Shown: piece by piece, positions 32,558-45,552 of the stretch | Layout: each line of letters opens with the position of its first letter | Numbering within the stretch: the first letter of the stretch is position 1 | Assembly: GCA_001599615.1 (NCBI GenBank) | Contig: BCHJ01000003.1 | Coordinates: 674,278 to 738,277, forward strand | Origin: Thielaviopsis euricoi | Lineage: Eukaryota; Ascomycota; Sordariomycetes; Microascales; Ceratocystidaceae | Direction: 5' to 3' | Length of the DNA stretch: 64,000 nt | Translations under genes and position numbers: made by a program | Notes under the pieces: generated by a model | Told to the model about the DNA's origin: nothing | The model's input: the letters and a program-made list of their open reading frames with translations, nothing else | Databases searched by the model: none

Positions 32558-33490
32558 TTACTTGGACTCATAGTGAGCAACATAAGCAACCTCCATCATG
32601 GAGCCATAACTGTCCTCAGTCTTGTTGTTGGTAGAACCAGGCTATAAGAGAAATAGGGTTAGTCACATGATTCAATCGGTTTAGGTAAGCCACCCCAATC
32701 CAACTTCACCTCATTTGCTTAGGACAGATTCACTTACCCAGTTGCCGCCAACAGCGACGTTGAGAATAAAGTACTTGGCAGAGTGAGCCAGGTTAGCCCA
32801 GACACTCTCATCGCCAATCTTGGAGCCAGTGACGGTCTGGAACAGGGTGTTGTCCATGTACCACTGGATGGACTCGTTGCGCCAGTGACCCGAGGAGCGG
32901 TCAATGACGAGGCGCCAGCGGTGCCATGACTGATCGGGGATCTCAATGGTGGACTGGATACCGCTGGGCTCGTCGCACAGGCCACCGGGGTACACGTCAC
33001 AGTGGGCGGTTCCGTAGGCGGTCAGCTTGCCGTTGACAGTCTCGAGAATGTCGAGCTCGCCGCACTCGGGCCAGGTGCCGTTGGTACGGCACGACTCGGA
33101 CAGCATCCAGAAGGCGGGCCACATGCCCTTCTTGGCGTCGATATCGTTGTCACCGAAACGGATGACGGCCTCGGCAATGGACTTCTTGCCGCTCGTGGGC
33201 ACCCAAGTGTACTTGGACTCGATGCGGCCCGAGGTCCACTCCTTCTCAGCCAGAAGGGGCACAATCTGAAGGGTGTCGCCGCCGCTTACTTGCAGGTTGG
33301 TGTTCTTGGAAGTATACTTCTGCCACTCGTTGTTGACAGAGATGTTGGTGATGATGTTCCAGTTGGTGTCGTTGGGAAGCTCGCCAGCGTCACCGGAGAA
33401 GTTGTCTTGCCACACCAGGTTGTAGTGGGTGAGGTTGGGGGCACTCCAGGCGACGGCAATGCCAGCAAAGGCAACAACGGAGAAACGCAT
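32558..33490 (-). CDS. Secreted GH16 family beta-glucanase-like glycoside hydrolase, 2 exons, 278 aa
   Basis: Exon 1 is 33490-32738 and exon 2 is 32641-32558 (837 nt). The intron starts GTAAGT and ends TATAG; the join gives VGGNW-PGSTNN, typical of this fold. Residues 1-17 are a signal peptide (MRFSVVAFAGIAVAWSA). The catalytic motif ELDILE (ExDxxE, nucleophile and acid/base) is near residue 126, after MWPAFWML. The ITNISVNNEWQKYTS segment and the WHRWRLVIDRSSGHW strand support GH16. Several N-x-S/T sites suggest N-glycosylation. It probably cuts beta-1,3 or mixed 1,3/1,4-glucans, in remodelling of its own wall or in feeding. No GPI signal is present, so it is likely secreted. The start is fixed by the signal peptide; an open frame extends upstream without a better start. 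Confidence 0.93.
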
Positions 33491-36400
33491 GATGACTGTG
33501 TGTGTTTGTGTGTTTTTTGAAAGGATATAAAGGTCAAGACAAGTCTGGTGAAAGGAGACTTGGAACTGGGAGAAAGAAATGAAAAAAAAAGTCTGATCTA
33601 AGACGGATGGTATAAAAGGAACGTGGGCGACTGGGCCGTTGAAAGAAAGGAATGGACTGAGCAAAGCAGGACGCTCAAGGCAGAAGATTGTTGCTATCAA
33701 AGGAAAGGAGAGGGACTCAATGATACAAGACTCCTGTGATGGTAGAGACCGAGAAGCTCGAAAAGAGAAAAAAAAGCCACGAAAAAAGACTGATGGGTCT
33801 TTGGAGGGTTTTATGGAAGAGAATGTAATGGTGGGTGGACGTGCTAGGCGAGGGCTCAAGGTGGTCACGAAGTGATGACGACTGAGTTACCAAAAGAAGA
33901 ACAGACGAGGCCTAGGAATCTTTTTTTGAAAGATCAAAAAGCGAGAGGAGGATTTCTAAGAAACACAAAGAGGCACAGTTTAAAAAAAGGACGTCTGTGC
34001 TAAATCCAGAGCAAAGAGTTGGGCTGCGTGCTCGGCTGCTTGTGGTCGTACTGGTGCTGAAAGAACTTCAAGAAAGAAGAGGCAAAGGCTGTGGCTATCT
34101 AGACGAGTTGGGCCCAAAAAGGAAAGTTGCAGGATGTGAAAGAACGAAGAGAATAAATGAAAGAAAAAGGATCGACTTGTCAAAAGACCGATACAAAACA
34201 AGAAGCTGAATGAGAAAAAAAAAAAAAAAAAAAGAAAGTAAAATGGTCAGAAAGAAGCCAGTCTTGGTCCGAGCAAGAGATCAGGTTGCAAAAAGCGCAA
34301 CTGTAAAAGAAAGGAAAGAAAAAAGAGAGATTGACGAGAAAAAAAAAAGAAAGAAAAGAAAAGAGAGAAGAAAAAAGACTTCACGATCCAGAGATGGCAG
34401 GTCGACTTATAGCAAACGAAAAAGAAGGAGCCATCTATGCTATAGCCCATGGACATGGGGGTAGGTGGGAAGGCGAAGGCACTCAAGACAGAAGAATAAA
34501 GAGCCGCCGACTCTAGCAGAAGACGAAAAGGAAGGATCCAGTCCGTTCTGAGCAATAAGCTGGGTCCGCCAAGCCCCTCGCTTTCTCTCCTGGGAGTTAA
34601 GTGTGCCAGTCAGTTCAAGACTGGCGGCTTTTGCTTAGACTCTACTCTACAGCTACTTTTGTCAAAACCCGACTGACTTGAGCTGTAGCCAAGTAGCCTG
34701 GGACATGTCAATTAGAAGTGAGTACAGTATACGTAGCATACAGTAACCCACTCAGTAACAAAGTGCGTACAGCAGCGAGAAGCGAGGCGTCAGGCCCTGG
34801 CTGAGGAGAGAAGGAAGGAAGGAAGAGGGGCCCTTTCTGTGGGTTCCCAAAGCAAGGCAGCGACCCGAGCAGTAGCAGCAGTAGCAGCAGCAGTAACGGT
34901 GTTAAGACTGACTTCCTTCCTTTCCGACAGGGGGGCGGTGAAAGTAGCCGGGGCAGGGACCAGGGGCATGATTTTGCCACTGCGGTTTTTTTTCTCTTTA
35001 CTTGTTCTAATGGAAAGAGAAGTTCATATTGTTTTTTCCATTACCATCAAGTGTTAATAAGAAACACTTGCCAAGCTGATCTTGGAAAGGAAACTGAGAG
35101 AAAAAGGGAGGGGAGATATCAAATCTAGAGCGTCACAGAGATACAGCTGATAATGAAAAGCGGCGTTCACAAACAAACAAAAGGAGCAACTCAACACCAC
35201 AAGCGAGTATTAGTGTTACAAAAAAAGGAAAGCAAAGATAAAAAAAAAAAACATACATGACAAGTAACCGCCAAAGCGCTTCATGTGCATTTTGGTCGTT
35301 TAGTGCAACGAGACTTTTGTGGCCCCTACACGTTCCCTCCGGGCTACTGGTAGGGATGCAGTGCATACATACAGACAGACATAACATATCAGGTTATCCT
35401 GTTGTGTAGTGAGTCTTGGTTAAACTTGGACGGCCTGTTATTACCTCTTTCATGCTACCGTTGAATTACAAGCACGCACTGCCTTACAGTACGAGGTGGA
35501 AGAATCGATTATCTGGGGCCAAAGCGCCTGCTTGAAGAGTACAAATGCCAGATATTTACTGATTCCGCCTTGGTGGCTAGCGAAGAATATCCATAAAAAA
35601 AGAAAGAAAACAAAAAGCACTGGACACAAGCTGTGCCTGGTCCCGCCCGGAGAGGCTGAGCGGACGTCCAGGCCAAAAAAGCAAAGCTTCCGGTGTTCTT
35701 TCTATGTACTGTAAAACTAGCCCGGCCCCCAGAAAGGCTTGGAAGAGGGTTCTTTCAGTTGAGTGTTAGTCTTGGCTCACTCACTAGAATACGAAGCAAA
35801 TCCTAGAGTGCAGGGAAAGAAGAGGAACAACAAGAAGAAAAATACATAGACATCCCTTGCAGACAATATTCATCTAATGGATCTTTACAACCCAACGACA
35901 GACCAATCAAATCTAGTATCTGTTTCTTTCTTTTCTTTCCTTTTGACTCCCCTATTCGTGAAATGTTTCTTCTTTTTTAGCTTCTGTCGTTACTCACTTT
36001 CAGCTAACCATCACATATGTGTTTGTCGAGATGTGCAAATATGGTTTAGCCCCAAGATCTATGTCTCTTGTTGTCTTGTGTGGAAACTTTTTTTTTCTCT
36101 CTTCGCTCCCTTTTTTTTCTGAGGGGCATGTGAAAAAGAACATAAATTAACTTGCAGCTTTTTTTAAGTGAGCGAATCAGCGTCTTTTTTTGTCTTCTCT
36201 TTCTGTTCCTTTCCCTTTACTTGCCTGATTTGGCGGCAACAGCATCGGCGGCTCAGGTCCTTTTTTAATGCCCAATACTGCTTTTCTCGCTGCACTACAA
36301 ACTTTCAGTATTGTTTTTCAATTATATAGATATTTCGGCCATTTACATACTGCGCTATTCAAAACCCGCACACGCGGTATTGCTTGCAATGTCTCTGTAA

Positions 36401-39400
36401 AATAATCTCCGGCACATTGTCCCCCGCGCTCTCCAGTTGGTTCGGTTCATTGGAAGGCAGTGTATTCGTGGGTTAACGATCAAGGGTAGCTTGTCTAGCC
36501 CAGCTTCTATAGAGCCCAATAGCTCTCGGCTCTGGCTGAAGCTATGCCTGCCCTTTAGCGATTCAGCTGCCGACCGATTCGACATGTCGCTCGCATAATC
36601 GTTTCTTTTCTTTTTTTTGTGTGTGTTCACTCTGTCCCAATCACGAGTTCCGGACCTTCCATGTCCTTTTCTTGCTCTACCAGCCAATGATCCAGGATGT
36701 GCTGTGCTATCGTCGTACTTGGTCAGTTATAGTATCGCATCTTCCCCCTCTCTTTCTCTTCCTCTTTCTCTTCCTCCTTACTAGGGTGTCCGTGCGCTAT
36801 CCATGACAGTGTTTCAGAATTTCCGTTAGATTTTGCCATTGTAGCGGGGGATTTGCGAGTGAATGAATCCATTGAAAAATCAAATTCTGCTACCTCAAGA
36901 AGAAAGAAATCCAGAATTTCTTGGCAAGAGGGTCCGGACTTGTACCGGGCGTCCTACTGCCGACGAAACGCGTGGCTTTCTCTTATATTTTTCTTTCATT
37001 CATTTGTTCTGGACTCAGCTTGGCATTTGTGTAATGTTCTAGTCACGAACTATAGTTCTCTACCTTCTCCCTTTTTTTTGTCGGAGAATTTCGCCGATTT
37101 TTTTTGTTTATCGCTTCAAAGTTCTTTTTGCATCTGGGGCCTTGTTTGCTTTTTCTTTTCTTTTTGTTTCCTTGCGGCACAAAGTGCGGCGAGTCAAAAA
37201 CATACCCAACGGATTATCGGTGCTTTAGTATGGCTACAGCGAAGGCAAGGAGTCTTGGTTACATTCGGGGAAGTTCTCGTCTTGCACAAAAAGTCGACAA
37301 ACTGGCCTATACACAGACAAGGCCAACTTCAGCGACCATGGAATTGTCACAGTTTGCCTCATGCCAATATCACTACAGCTCGTTGCATTGATATTTTTCT
37401 TGGATAAGCCTCAGGTTGATCTAACAGCCAAGATTGTATCATTACAGTCCAGATTATAGCATTGTATAAAGCACATCTTACCCCTGGAGCCTACCATTCA
37501 GCCAAGCAATGCCTAGCCTATACTACCAAGCTCAGGTAATGGGCATGAATGTTAAGTCAGAATCAATGGCTCTTGATACTACCCATTGAATCGTTAGACT
37601 GTAGCATAAACTCTTTGCGAACCAGAGGGAGATTTGAGGCTTAGCTGGTCGCCCCTTCTCGATATTATACCCAAAGTTGATTTGAATTTACATATTTGGT
37701 TGTCTATGAGCAGCATCACAATACATGACAAATGGAAAAAAACAAAAAAGATATTTGGGAATACCCTGCCTGTCTCAGATGGCTTGACTGGGTATAGCGC
37801 GGGCCGCGGAAGCACTGGCAGACAGACTTGACAGCTCCCGAAAAGAGTCTAGGGAGCACACTCACACACGCTGCAGTAGTTGCTAAAGAGTTACAGCATG
37901 TAGCGCTAAAGGGAGGCAGACAAAAGGGGTCTCGCCGAAGCAGGAAAAAATCGGTATTGCCAATCTAGCCAAGGGTTTAAGTAATTTCATATTTCCAGCC
38001 AGTAGCAAGCTGTACAGCAGCTATTATGAGCCTCAAAGGGTTAAGCCAGGGCATTGTAATACTCTTGGGACGTAGGCCAGGTAGGTTTCACACATAATAC
38101 AGAATAATTTCGAGGGTTAGGTACTATTAGAAACGACAACATGTAAGTCTAAAGGAGGTAAGAAGCTGTGAGGGATAAACAAGCTGTAAGCAGAAACAAA
38201 AAAAAATGCATCTTTTTGCCTTTTTCTTCTCTTTCTTCTTATGCAAGTTCCGTTTTTTTTTTGCTCTTTCCTCTTGTTTTCTCTGCTCCTTCTGCTGTGG
38301 GTATCTTCAGAAGAAGGTCAGGTTGGTGCCTTACAATCCCTGCAACTTCCCTTTGTAGCCAGAGTTGCCCACGTTTTTTTTTTCTCTCTTTCGCATTTAA
38401 ACAGCATGAAAACAGTGGGTCTATATGTATGTACTTCTTCAACTTCATTACTAAAACCTCTCTCTTTACGTACGTGAGCTATTTTTCTTTTTTTCTTTTT
38501 CACATGAATGTTACCAACCTGATATCTATTCACCTATGCTTCCTTTTTTTTCACCCAACTCCTTCGTCCTGCAGTATTTCTTAACTCTGATGCTACCAGC
38601 ACCAAAAACCCAATGCTACTCTCAACTCGTAGTCAATTCTGCATTCTGACTGCATGCTTTCCAGTACCAAAGGGAAGTAGTTTCCTTTTGCAGAAGGGGG
38701 GCGAGGAGGGGGGCACAATAAGGCAACGCAACCCTACTACAACTTGTCTATCAGCATCTTTTTTTTTCTTGTTTCCTGACTTGGTTTTGTTCTGTATGTG
38801 CTAAGTGCTTGCTCGCTTGTCATCCCATTTCTTATCTCAACCTATCGCGCGCTTGACTCTCTCTCTCTGTCTCTCTCTCTAACAAAAAAAGTCCATCTCT
38901 CCTTCCGCTTTGACGCACCTCATGCAATTACATTCCTTTTCAAGTAGCCTTTGTGCATATTTCTCTCCGTTCTTCCCTCCACCTCTCCTCTTCGCCGTCT
39001 CCTCTAAGCCCAGCCCTACTGCGCCGGCCAGACATCATTTGTAGTTACATGACATCCATCATGCTGTCATAGACATATTCCTCGCCAGTCAATCAAATCT
39101 CTCTACGTACCATTCCCGACAGCACGTGTGATGAGGAGTCTATCTTAGTGCCAGTAGCTCTATCTTCCTGCATCATATTTACAGACAACTCGTTTACTCA
39201 CCTCTCATGTACGCCCAACTCTACAGCGCATGAGCCACTGCATGTTTGTTTCGCGCTTTCAATGTTCACGACGCTTAGGACAGAACTATAGTAGGGTTAT
39301 AGTCATTTACATTAGGGTTAACGGTAGTTCAACTCCTCCCATCGACACCGGCGGCTATTCATGCAAGACTGGCGCTAAAAGCACAACTTGTGCCACCCAA

Positions 39401-40808
39401 TGTTTGGGCAGCGAGTAAAACATACATGACACCACGGCTGGATTTACTTGTCTTCTCGGCAACACTTCAGCAGCAACACATATATTGGATGGCATTACAG
39501 ACCAGAAGTCATCGACTATTCCTGTATGACGTCAACGTACATACGCGATGTGGATTTCTTTTCGTCTAACTTTCCTGCGCTACGTTGCTCTCGCTATTGC
39601 GTCACTACAAGCTCGCCTATTGTATCAGCTTTGCCGAACAGTTGGGAATAGCGGCTACTGATTGCTTCTATGGAGACGATCCTGCGGCAAAACAAGCCTC
39701 GAATCATATATCAGTGACCATGGAGGCCGCAGAAACGTGGTCAAGCTTCGTAAAACACCAGGCATCAGCTATTTTTCTTTCCTGAAATCAGACACAAAAT
39801 AACCTGCCTCGATCAAGCTTGTGTACAAATGGGAACATGAACTTCACGTTACACAACGGTATTCTACTGTATTGTGACCCGCAGGTCTCAACATTAATTG
39901 ATGGGTTCCATATTCGGCACTGGGAAATTAAGGATGAATGCTTTGTGTAGAGTGAACAGCATATATTTGCGATGCTTGATTGATTTAGATTTTATATAGG
40001 ACATGACACGTTGATGCTAATCTGGAACAAAGCCAGAAGAAGTGTTGCTAGAGAACATGAAGCCTGATATATATGGCCGTTATGTACTATGCTTATATAC
40101 AACATGTATAGAGTCAACCGATGTAGAGAGATGCACACCCAACAGGGTGCGTACACGCAACCCATGGGGGACAACAAACAAGTAAAAGAAAGAGAGGGAA
40201 CAGTTGCAGTGAGAGGTGGAAACAAATGAAATAACTGAAAAAAAAGAACAAAGGCCACCCAGAACAAGATAGATCCAAACGAAATACGAAAAAAAAAAAA
40301 AATATACGCAAAGGTTACAAAAAACAAAGACGCAGACCCATGAATGCAATGCAGTTTTGGTGCACCACAGTGCAGTTGACAACAGATGAACAAGGAGGGA
40401 GAGAGAAGAATAAATAACAAGAGGAGCCACTAGATAGACAGCCGCGAGTCAAAAGACTAGCAAAGACTGAAATCTGAGCGGCGGGAGCATAGAAGAGAGA
40501 GGGAGAGGGAGGAAAACATGACTGGACAAAAAATGACAAAACGAAAAGACATGAGAAAACAAAAGCAGACAGAATACAGGCCAACTCCGCTCGTAAAGTC
40601 TATATGATGAGTGAAGAGACAAAAAAAAGGAAGGAAAAAGAAAACCAAATATCAATGGCTGAAGGGAGGCGGAACAAAAGGGTTGATGAAATATGCCATA
40701 AACGAAATGCAAATATCAAATATGCAACGGAACAAACAAAAAAAAAAAAACAAAGAAAGAACAATGGGTCGCATACGGACAGGACAGCTAATGAGACCAC
40801 CTGGTTGC
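33491..40808. other. 7.3-kb gene-poor region
   Basis: No protein gene, tRNA or 5S rRNA recognised on either strand. The left end (33.5-34.5 kb) is strongly purine-rich on the + strand, fitting a C/T-rich leader of the leftward GH16 gene. From about 35.9 to 39 kb the + strand is pyrimidine-rich, then purine-rich again at 40.1-40.8 kb. GC-richer CAG/TAG triplet runs lie near 34865-34900. Open frames (for example 36853-37407) are domain-free and run through T tracts. It may contain untranslated leaders or non-coding transcripts. Confidence 0.6.
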
Positions 40809-43800
40809 TTAGTAAAGTCCACGGAGGTACGTGAACAGCTCACCTGACTGGCCAAGGCTGCTGGCCGAGTCACCGCCATAAACGTCCGACGTCTTGTTGT
40901 TGCCGTTGTTGCTTCCATCAGCCATACCGGCGTAGCGCGAAGTAATGTATCCGTCAAACAGACGAGTCAGCTCCGAGCGAAGCTGTGTACCGTTGGAGAC
41001 CGCCTCGTTGCTCAGCAGCGGTGCTGAGTTGATGCTATCCCGACCGTGCGACAGCGGCACCGACTTGAGCATCGTCGATGTGCCGTGACGGTTGAGCGGC
41101 GCCAGAATCGGCCCGCTGCGACCAACGTTGCCCAGCACGGGGTCGTCATGACCGCTGTACGATGCGCCAGGCTGACTGAGTGGCGGGATACCACTGGACT
41201 GCGGGTTGGTGATAGCCGCAAGCGAGGTGACGGGGTCGTGTAGCCGGATGCCCAGACGTGGGGCCATCTCACGCATCTTCACAACGGCCTTCCAGAGGCG
41301 CTTGGATACCCAGCTCTTTTGATGCATGTCGCGCACCAGCTCGAGGGCAGAGTAAAATTCTTTTCGGGTATCGGGGGGAAAGAGCGACGGGGCATGGGCA
41401 CATGCCAAGAACAACACGGCAATAATGGATGAAAGGAAGTTGTGGTAGTACACCTGAGCACGGCGGTATATCGGCGTGGTATTGTTGAGGTGCGTCAGGT
41501 AACGGACGCTGTCTCTTGCCAAATCAACCACTATGCGGGCCTGGCTGGTATAACGGTTGATGCTGGCCGAGCTGCGGAGGACATGCATATACAGCCAGAT
41601 GCGAAGCTGGTTCAGTCGTAGATATGTCCAAACACGCAGTCTTTGTAGGTTGTACGACGGAGTGGCAATAGCGTGATTTTCCTTGTTCCAGTTGCGGACT
41701 TGGACTTCTTCCGGGACCATGTCATACCACCGGCGGATTTCTAAATCGTAATTGTAAACTTCATCCATATGATGTTCGGGAAGAAGTAAGGCGTTGATAT
41801 CGGTGACGAACCGGAACACGCGAGAGGCCAGACGCGAGTAGCTAATCATAGCAATGATAGACTTTTGGTCGTCCTATCAAAGAGTAGAGTGTTAGCATAT
41901 CATTGTCCATCACAGCCAGTTGATAATACGGGCAAAGAAGAAACTTACAGGAACTGGAAGGTTGGCCTCAATGACATCATCCGTGAGCACATATGGCATA
42001 CCGGCACAGAGAGACCATCTGCGATCCAAGATGAAAATGGACCAAAATGCCAAAATGGCAGTCTTGCGCTCATCTTCGCTGGGAATAGAAATGAATCCCT
42101 GGCGCGTGTTGAGTCTTATCTCAATACACAAACGCGCAACCTGACCCATGATGCGCCAGGCAAGAACATCGTCGTTGATCAGGTAGCGATACCCAGCCAA
42201 CAGAGCGAGGATCGTGATATCGGACACGGTCACATCATCTGCCATGAGTTTCTGGTTCAGGCGGGAATCCATACTTTCGTAGAGAGCAGTGGCGCGCTCG
42301 CTTCCGCCGCGATCTTCGACGGCCATTCCGCAGCAGACGACGATTTTCAGCAGTAGCGTCTTGTCATCATTCAGTTGGACCATGCCGCGGTTCTTTGAAG
42401 TATTCTCCATGAAAGAAAACAAACTGCGGGCATGACTGATTACATGGGAAATTGATAGCATGGGTGATATGATACCACATTCCTCTTCATAGATGCGGCA
42501 CATGCGGATGATTTCATCCAGCTTGAGATCCCAGAGCGGGTCCTCGACAGCAGAAGAGCTGTTCGTGTGACGGTACAAGTCCGCAGATCCGGGGCCAGGA
42601 TACGGATCCAGAGCTCCGGTGCTTCCGCTGTCGTGAACCGAGCGGTACCCGCCGTAGCCAGATTGGGAGTGAGCGTGATCGGTGCCCGAATGGTGACTTG
42701 GTGGGGGTGGCGGGTGCTGATGTTGATGCTGGTACGAATCGTTGTAGTTTGTTGGGCCGCGCATACCAGAAGTCTTGACGGAGCTGGCGCCGGATATGAT
42801 AGTCATGGCAGGATCGATCTTTTGGAGCGATGCGCTGGATATAGCGGGAGACGAAGCCATGAGGGGCTGCATGCTTGATTGGGGCGGCGGCAGAGTCATT
42901 GATATGACGGAGGAAGCTATTGGAGGCAGCGACGGCGGCGGGTGGTGCGGGTGTGTTTGTGACTGGTGATGCTGCTGCTGGTTTACTTGAGCGGGGAGCG
43001 GCATGGACGGTGCAGTTTGGGTCTGGGCCGAAGATAGGCGTGCAGTCTCAGTCTTGAGCGAGGCGACGCTTTGGTTCAGATTCTCGATTTGCTCCTGCAT
43101 GCGCGATATGTTGGACGACATCAACTTGAACTCTTCTGAGTCCTTGAAGTTGTTGGCGCAGCAGTTGGGCGCGTACTGACAGGAAAGGTTGAGATTTCCG
43201 CAGCGCTGACACGGAGTTTCGCCATTGCACTTGATTTTGCGACGCTTACACTCATTGCTGGGGAGAAAAGCCGGTTAGTACTACATGTTGAATGATGATG
43301 ATGAGACGGACGGGGCGTGATGGAAGTCGAGAGATGGAGTTGAGGACAAGGCGACTGCTACTAACCAGGCAATACTAATGTACTAGAAAGAAATGTTAGC
43401 TAGGATACGAATGCGCGGATGGCGGGGGAGGCCGATAGAGCCGGGTGGATGAGAAAAAAAAAACTCACTCTATTGCGCTTGCTGCGCTGCTGTTTTTGCG
43501 GGGCTGTTTGTTCATCGGTAGCCTCGTCAAGCTTGCGCTTTGCGCCGCCAGCCAGGGCGTCACCAGAGCGCGCCACACTCATTGTAGAAGCAGATGATGA
43601 GTTTTGTGGCGGGAGCTGTTGGGGATGCGGCGCCAAGGGTGGGGCGGGAGCGTCAGACCGGGGCATCTGCGGAGTGTGTGGATATGAAGCCGGGCCGGAA
43701 GAATTGGCTGCAGAGGGTGTCGAGCTGTGAAGCGGTTGCTGATGGTGCTGAAGTTGGTGCGAGTGTGAGTGCGGGTGTGATAGTTGGTGTTGCGATACGG

Positions 43801-44059
43801 ACTGGTGTGGGTGTGGCGCATGAGAAGAATTGCTGTGAGAATGCGAGTGAGAAGAATGCGCTGAAGAGTGCAGCGGCTGTTGTTGTTGTTGTTGTTGCTG
43901 CTGCTGCTGCTGTTGTTGTTGTTGTTGCTGGTCGCGAGCCGACTCAGGCGAAGTGGGTGTAGAAACTGCCATTGAAAGACTACCAATGGCTCCCAAAGCA
44001 CGAGGTGGAGCTTGGGCCAAATAGCGCAGGTCGCTCACCTGCGTCTCGAGATGCTCCAT
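40809..44059 (-). CDS. Zn2Cys6 binuclear cluster transcription factor, 4 exons with 17-nt microexon, 993 aa
   Basis: Exons 44059-43469, 43382-43366, 43257-41949 and 41873-40809 sum to 2982 nt. Introns start GTGAGT, GTTAGT and GTAAGT, with CTAAC branch sites. Residues 1-197 are disordered: 18 consecutive Gln near residue 43, His/Ser-rich repeats, then basic KRKLDE and KQQRSKRNR. The zinc cluster C203-x2-C206-x6-C213-x5-C219-x2-C222-x6-C229 is perfect, and KRRKIKC is the DNA-contact strand. A coiled coil (about 250-272, MQEQIENLNQSV) should give dimers. The fungal-specific middle homology region starts near 440 (DPLWDLKLDEIIRMC) and runs past 800. The C-terminus is Ser/Asn-rich. Its target genes cannot be read from the sequence. 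It lies alone between two long gene-free regions, with homogentisate dioxygenase and fumarylacetoacetase as same-strand neighbours further out. Confidence 0.93.
43877..43930. repeat. CAG/CAA repeat coding for 18 Gln
   Basis: Eighteen in-frame CTG/TTG triplets on the + strand (CAG/CAA on the sense strand) inside exon 1 of the Zn2Cys6 factor. The mixed codons lower slippage but length may still vary between strains. Confidence 0.95.
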
Positions 44060-44420
44060 CGTGCCATTGAGAAAGGAAGAAAGAAGAAAGAGAGAAAGAA
44101 AAGAAAAAGAAGAGACAGACAGACGGAGGGAGAGAGAGAAAGAGAGGAAGCAAAGGGAGAGAGAGGCAGAAAAAGGGAAGGAGAAAGGGAAAGGCAAAGG
44201 AAGAGAAGGAGAAATGAGGGAAAAGAGAGCCAAGGCGGAAAAGAAGAGAAGAGATGAGAAGAAGAAAAAGAGAAATAAAAGAAACCAGAAATGACAGACA
44301 AAAGGGGACGACCGACGATGAATGGTGGTAGAGAAGGCAGAGAGAGTAAACCAGAAACGAGAAAAGAAGAACGAGGAAAAGGAAGACGAAGAAAAACAGA
44401 CGAAGGTGAAGGAATTAAGG
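44060..44420 (-). promoter_or_regulatory. Long polypyrimidine leader of the Zn2Cys6 gene
   Basis: The + strand is almost purely A/G here, so the sense strand of the leftward gene is almost pure C/T for about 350 bases directly before its start codon. Such C/T blocks are common around fungal transcription starts, though this one is long. Confidence 0.5.
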
Positions 44421-45503
44421 GAATAAGATAAATGAAAAAAAAAAAATTATCAAAAAAAAAAACATAAAAGAAAAGAAAAAGAAAAAAAGAAAGAATATTT
44501 ACACTTCTGTACAAATCGGGTTGTATGGGGTAAAAAAACGGAGGACGATAAAATAAAACATATTTATTTCGCGCTGACATAGCGACGGCTTGTTCAAGCA
44601 CGGGGGTTTATTTTTTTTGTGAGGGCGGAACGAGGAAAATAGTGAATAAATCAACAAAACGCTCAATTGTCAATTTATTTATTATTTTCTTTTTCTTCTC
44701 CTAACACAAAAAAAAAATGCGACGACCGACACGACAATGCAGCAAAGCAAAGAAAGGCAAAACTCACAACAATCCCTCCAAGACAAATTTGAACGAGTCA
44801 GGTCGGGCCAGCCATGAAATGAATGAGGAAAGCGAAGGTGCTGCTCAGAGGCAAAGCTCAAGCCCGACTTGAGGCTAGTCCTTGCAATAAGGCACAGGTC
44901 CGGTACTTGGACTTTGGAGGGCGCGGATGTGTCTTCATTTGCAGTGTACAAAGCACGTATAAAGAAAAGAAGACAGAAAAAAAAAACGAAACACACCCCT
45001 CCTCAGTGGGAGGCCATAGTCACTACCCGAGAACCGGGGATAACACCAAGAGAAAGACAAGACCACTCGTCCACACGCCCAAAGCTGCACAAGGACAAGT
45101 GAAAGGGTCAAAGCCACTGAGGATGACTTTGTCCGGTCCGTGAGCTGAAATGTCAACATGTTTGTTTGGCATGCCGAGAGAAAAGAAAAGCCGACCAACC
45201 ATAGGAGAACTTGAGCTAGCAGTCAGGTCAGGTCAGTTCTACTGCAAAGTCAAGTCAAGCTGACTGTGGGTTTTGACGCCTCCGACGGCACTAGCCTAGC
45301 GAGAAACGGCAGTACCAGCTGAGTCACCCGGGAGATCAAAAATAGAGAAGCAAGGAACGATGGGATCACGATGAAGTTGGAGAAAGAAAAAAAAAACAAA
45401 AAAACGGCCTTTGTTCTGCATGTTCGAAAGAGGCTGTACGCAGTGAAAAACGTCTGTTCACTAAGCGTCTTTGAGGAGCAAGGACTGGATAGACCATGCC
45501 ATG

Positions 45504-45552
45504 TCCTGAAGCCAAGAGACTTGGCCCCCGAGGGGACCAGACCACTTCAGGA
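45504..45552. other. Cloverleaf-like inverted-repeat element
   Basis: An 8-bp outer stem (TCCTGAAG with CTTCAGGA) encloses two adjacent perfect hairpins with triloops: CCAAG-AGA-CTTGG and CCCC-CGA-GGGG. Nine unpaired bases complete the junction. It is not a tRNA (no TTC loop or D-loop motif). It could be a structured RNA or a chance fold. Confidence 0.4.

Noticed and set aside
36853..37407. 184-codon forward frame
   Set aside because: Runs through T tracts as Phe-rich sequence; no domain.
39230..39418. Short frame ending in a Cys-rich peptide resembling a small defensin tail
   Set aside because: No signal peptide and too few ordered cysteines; likely chance.
44035..44601. 188-codon hydrophobic reverse open frame
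   Set aside because: It is the C/T-rich leader of the Zn2Cys6 gene read as Phe/Ser/Leu.
34600..45300. Similar GTCAAAACCC-plus-CTGAC words near 34664 and, inverted, near 45270
   Set aside because: Likeness is limited to about 15-20 bases with gaps; not enough for a repeat family or transposon ends.
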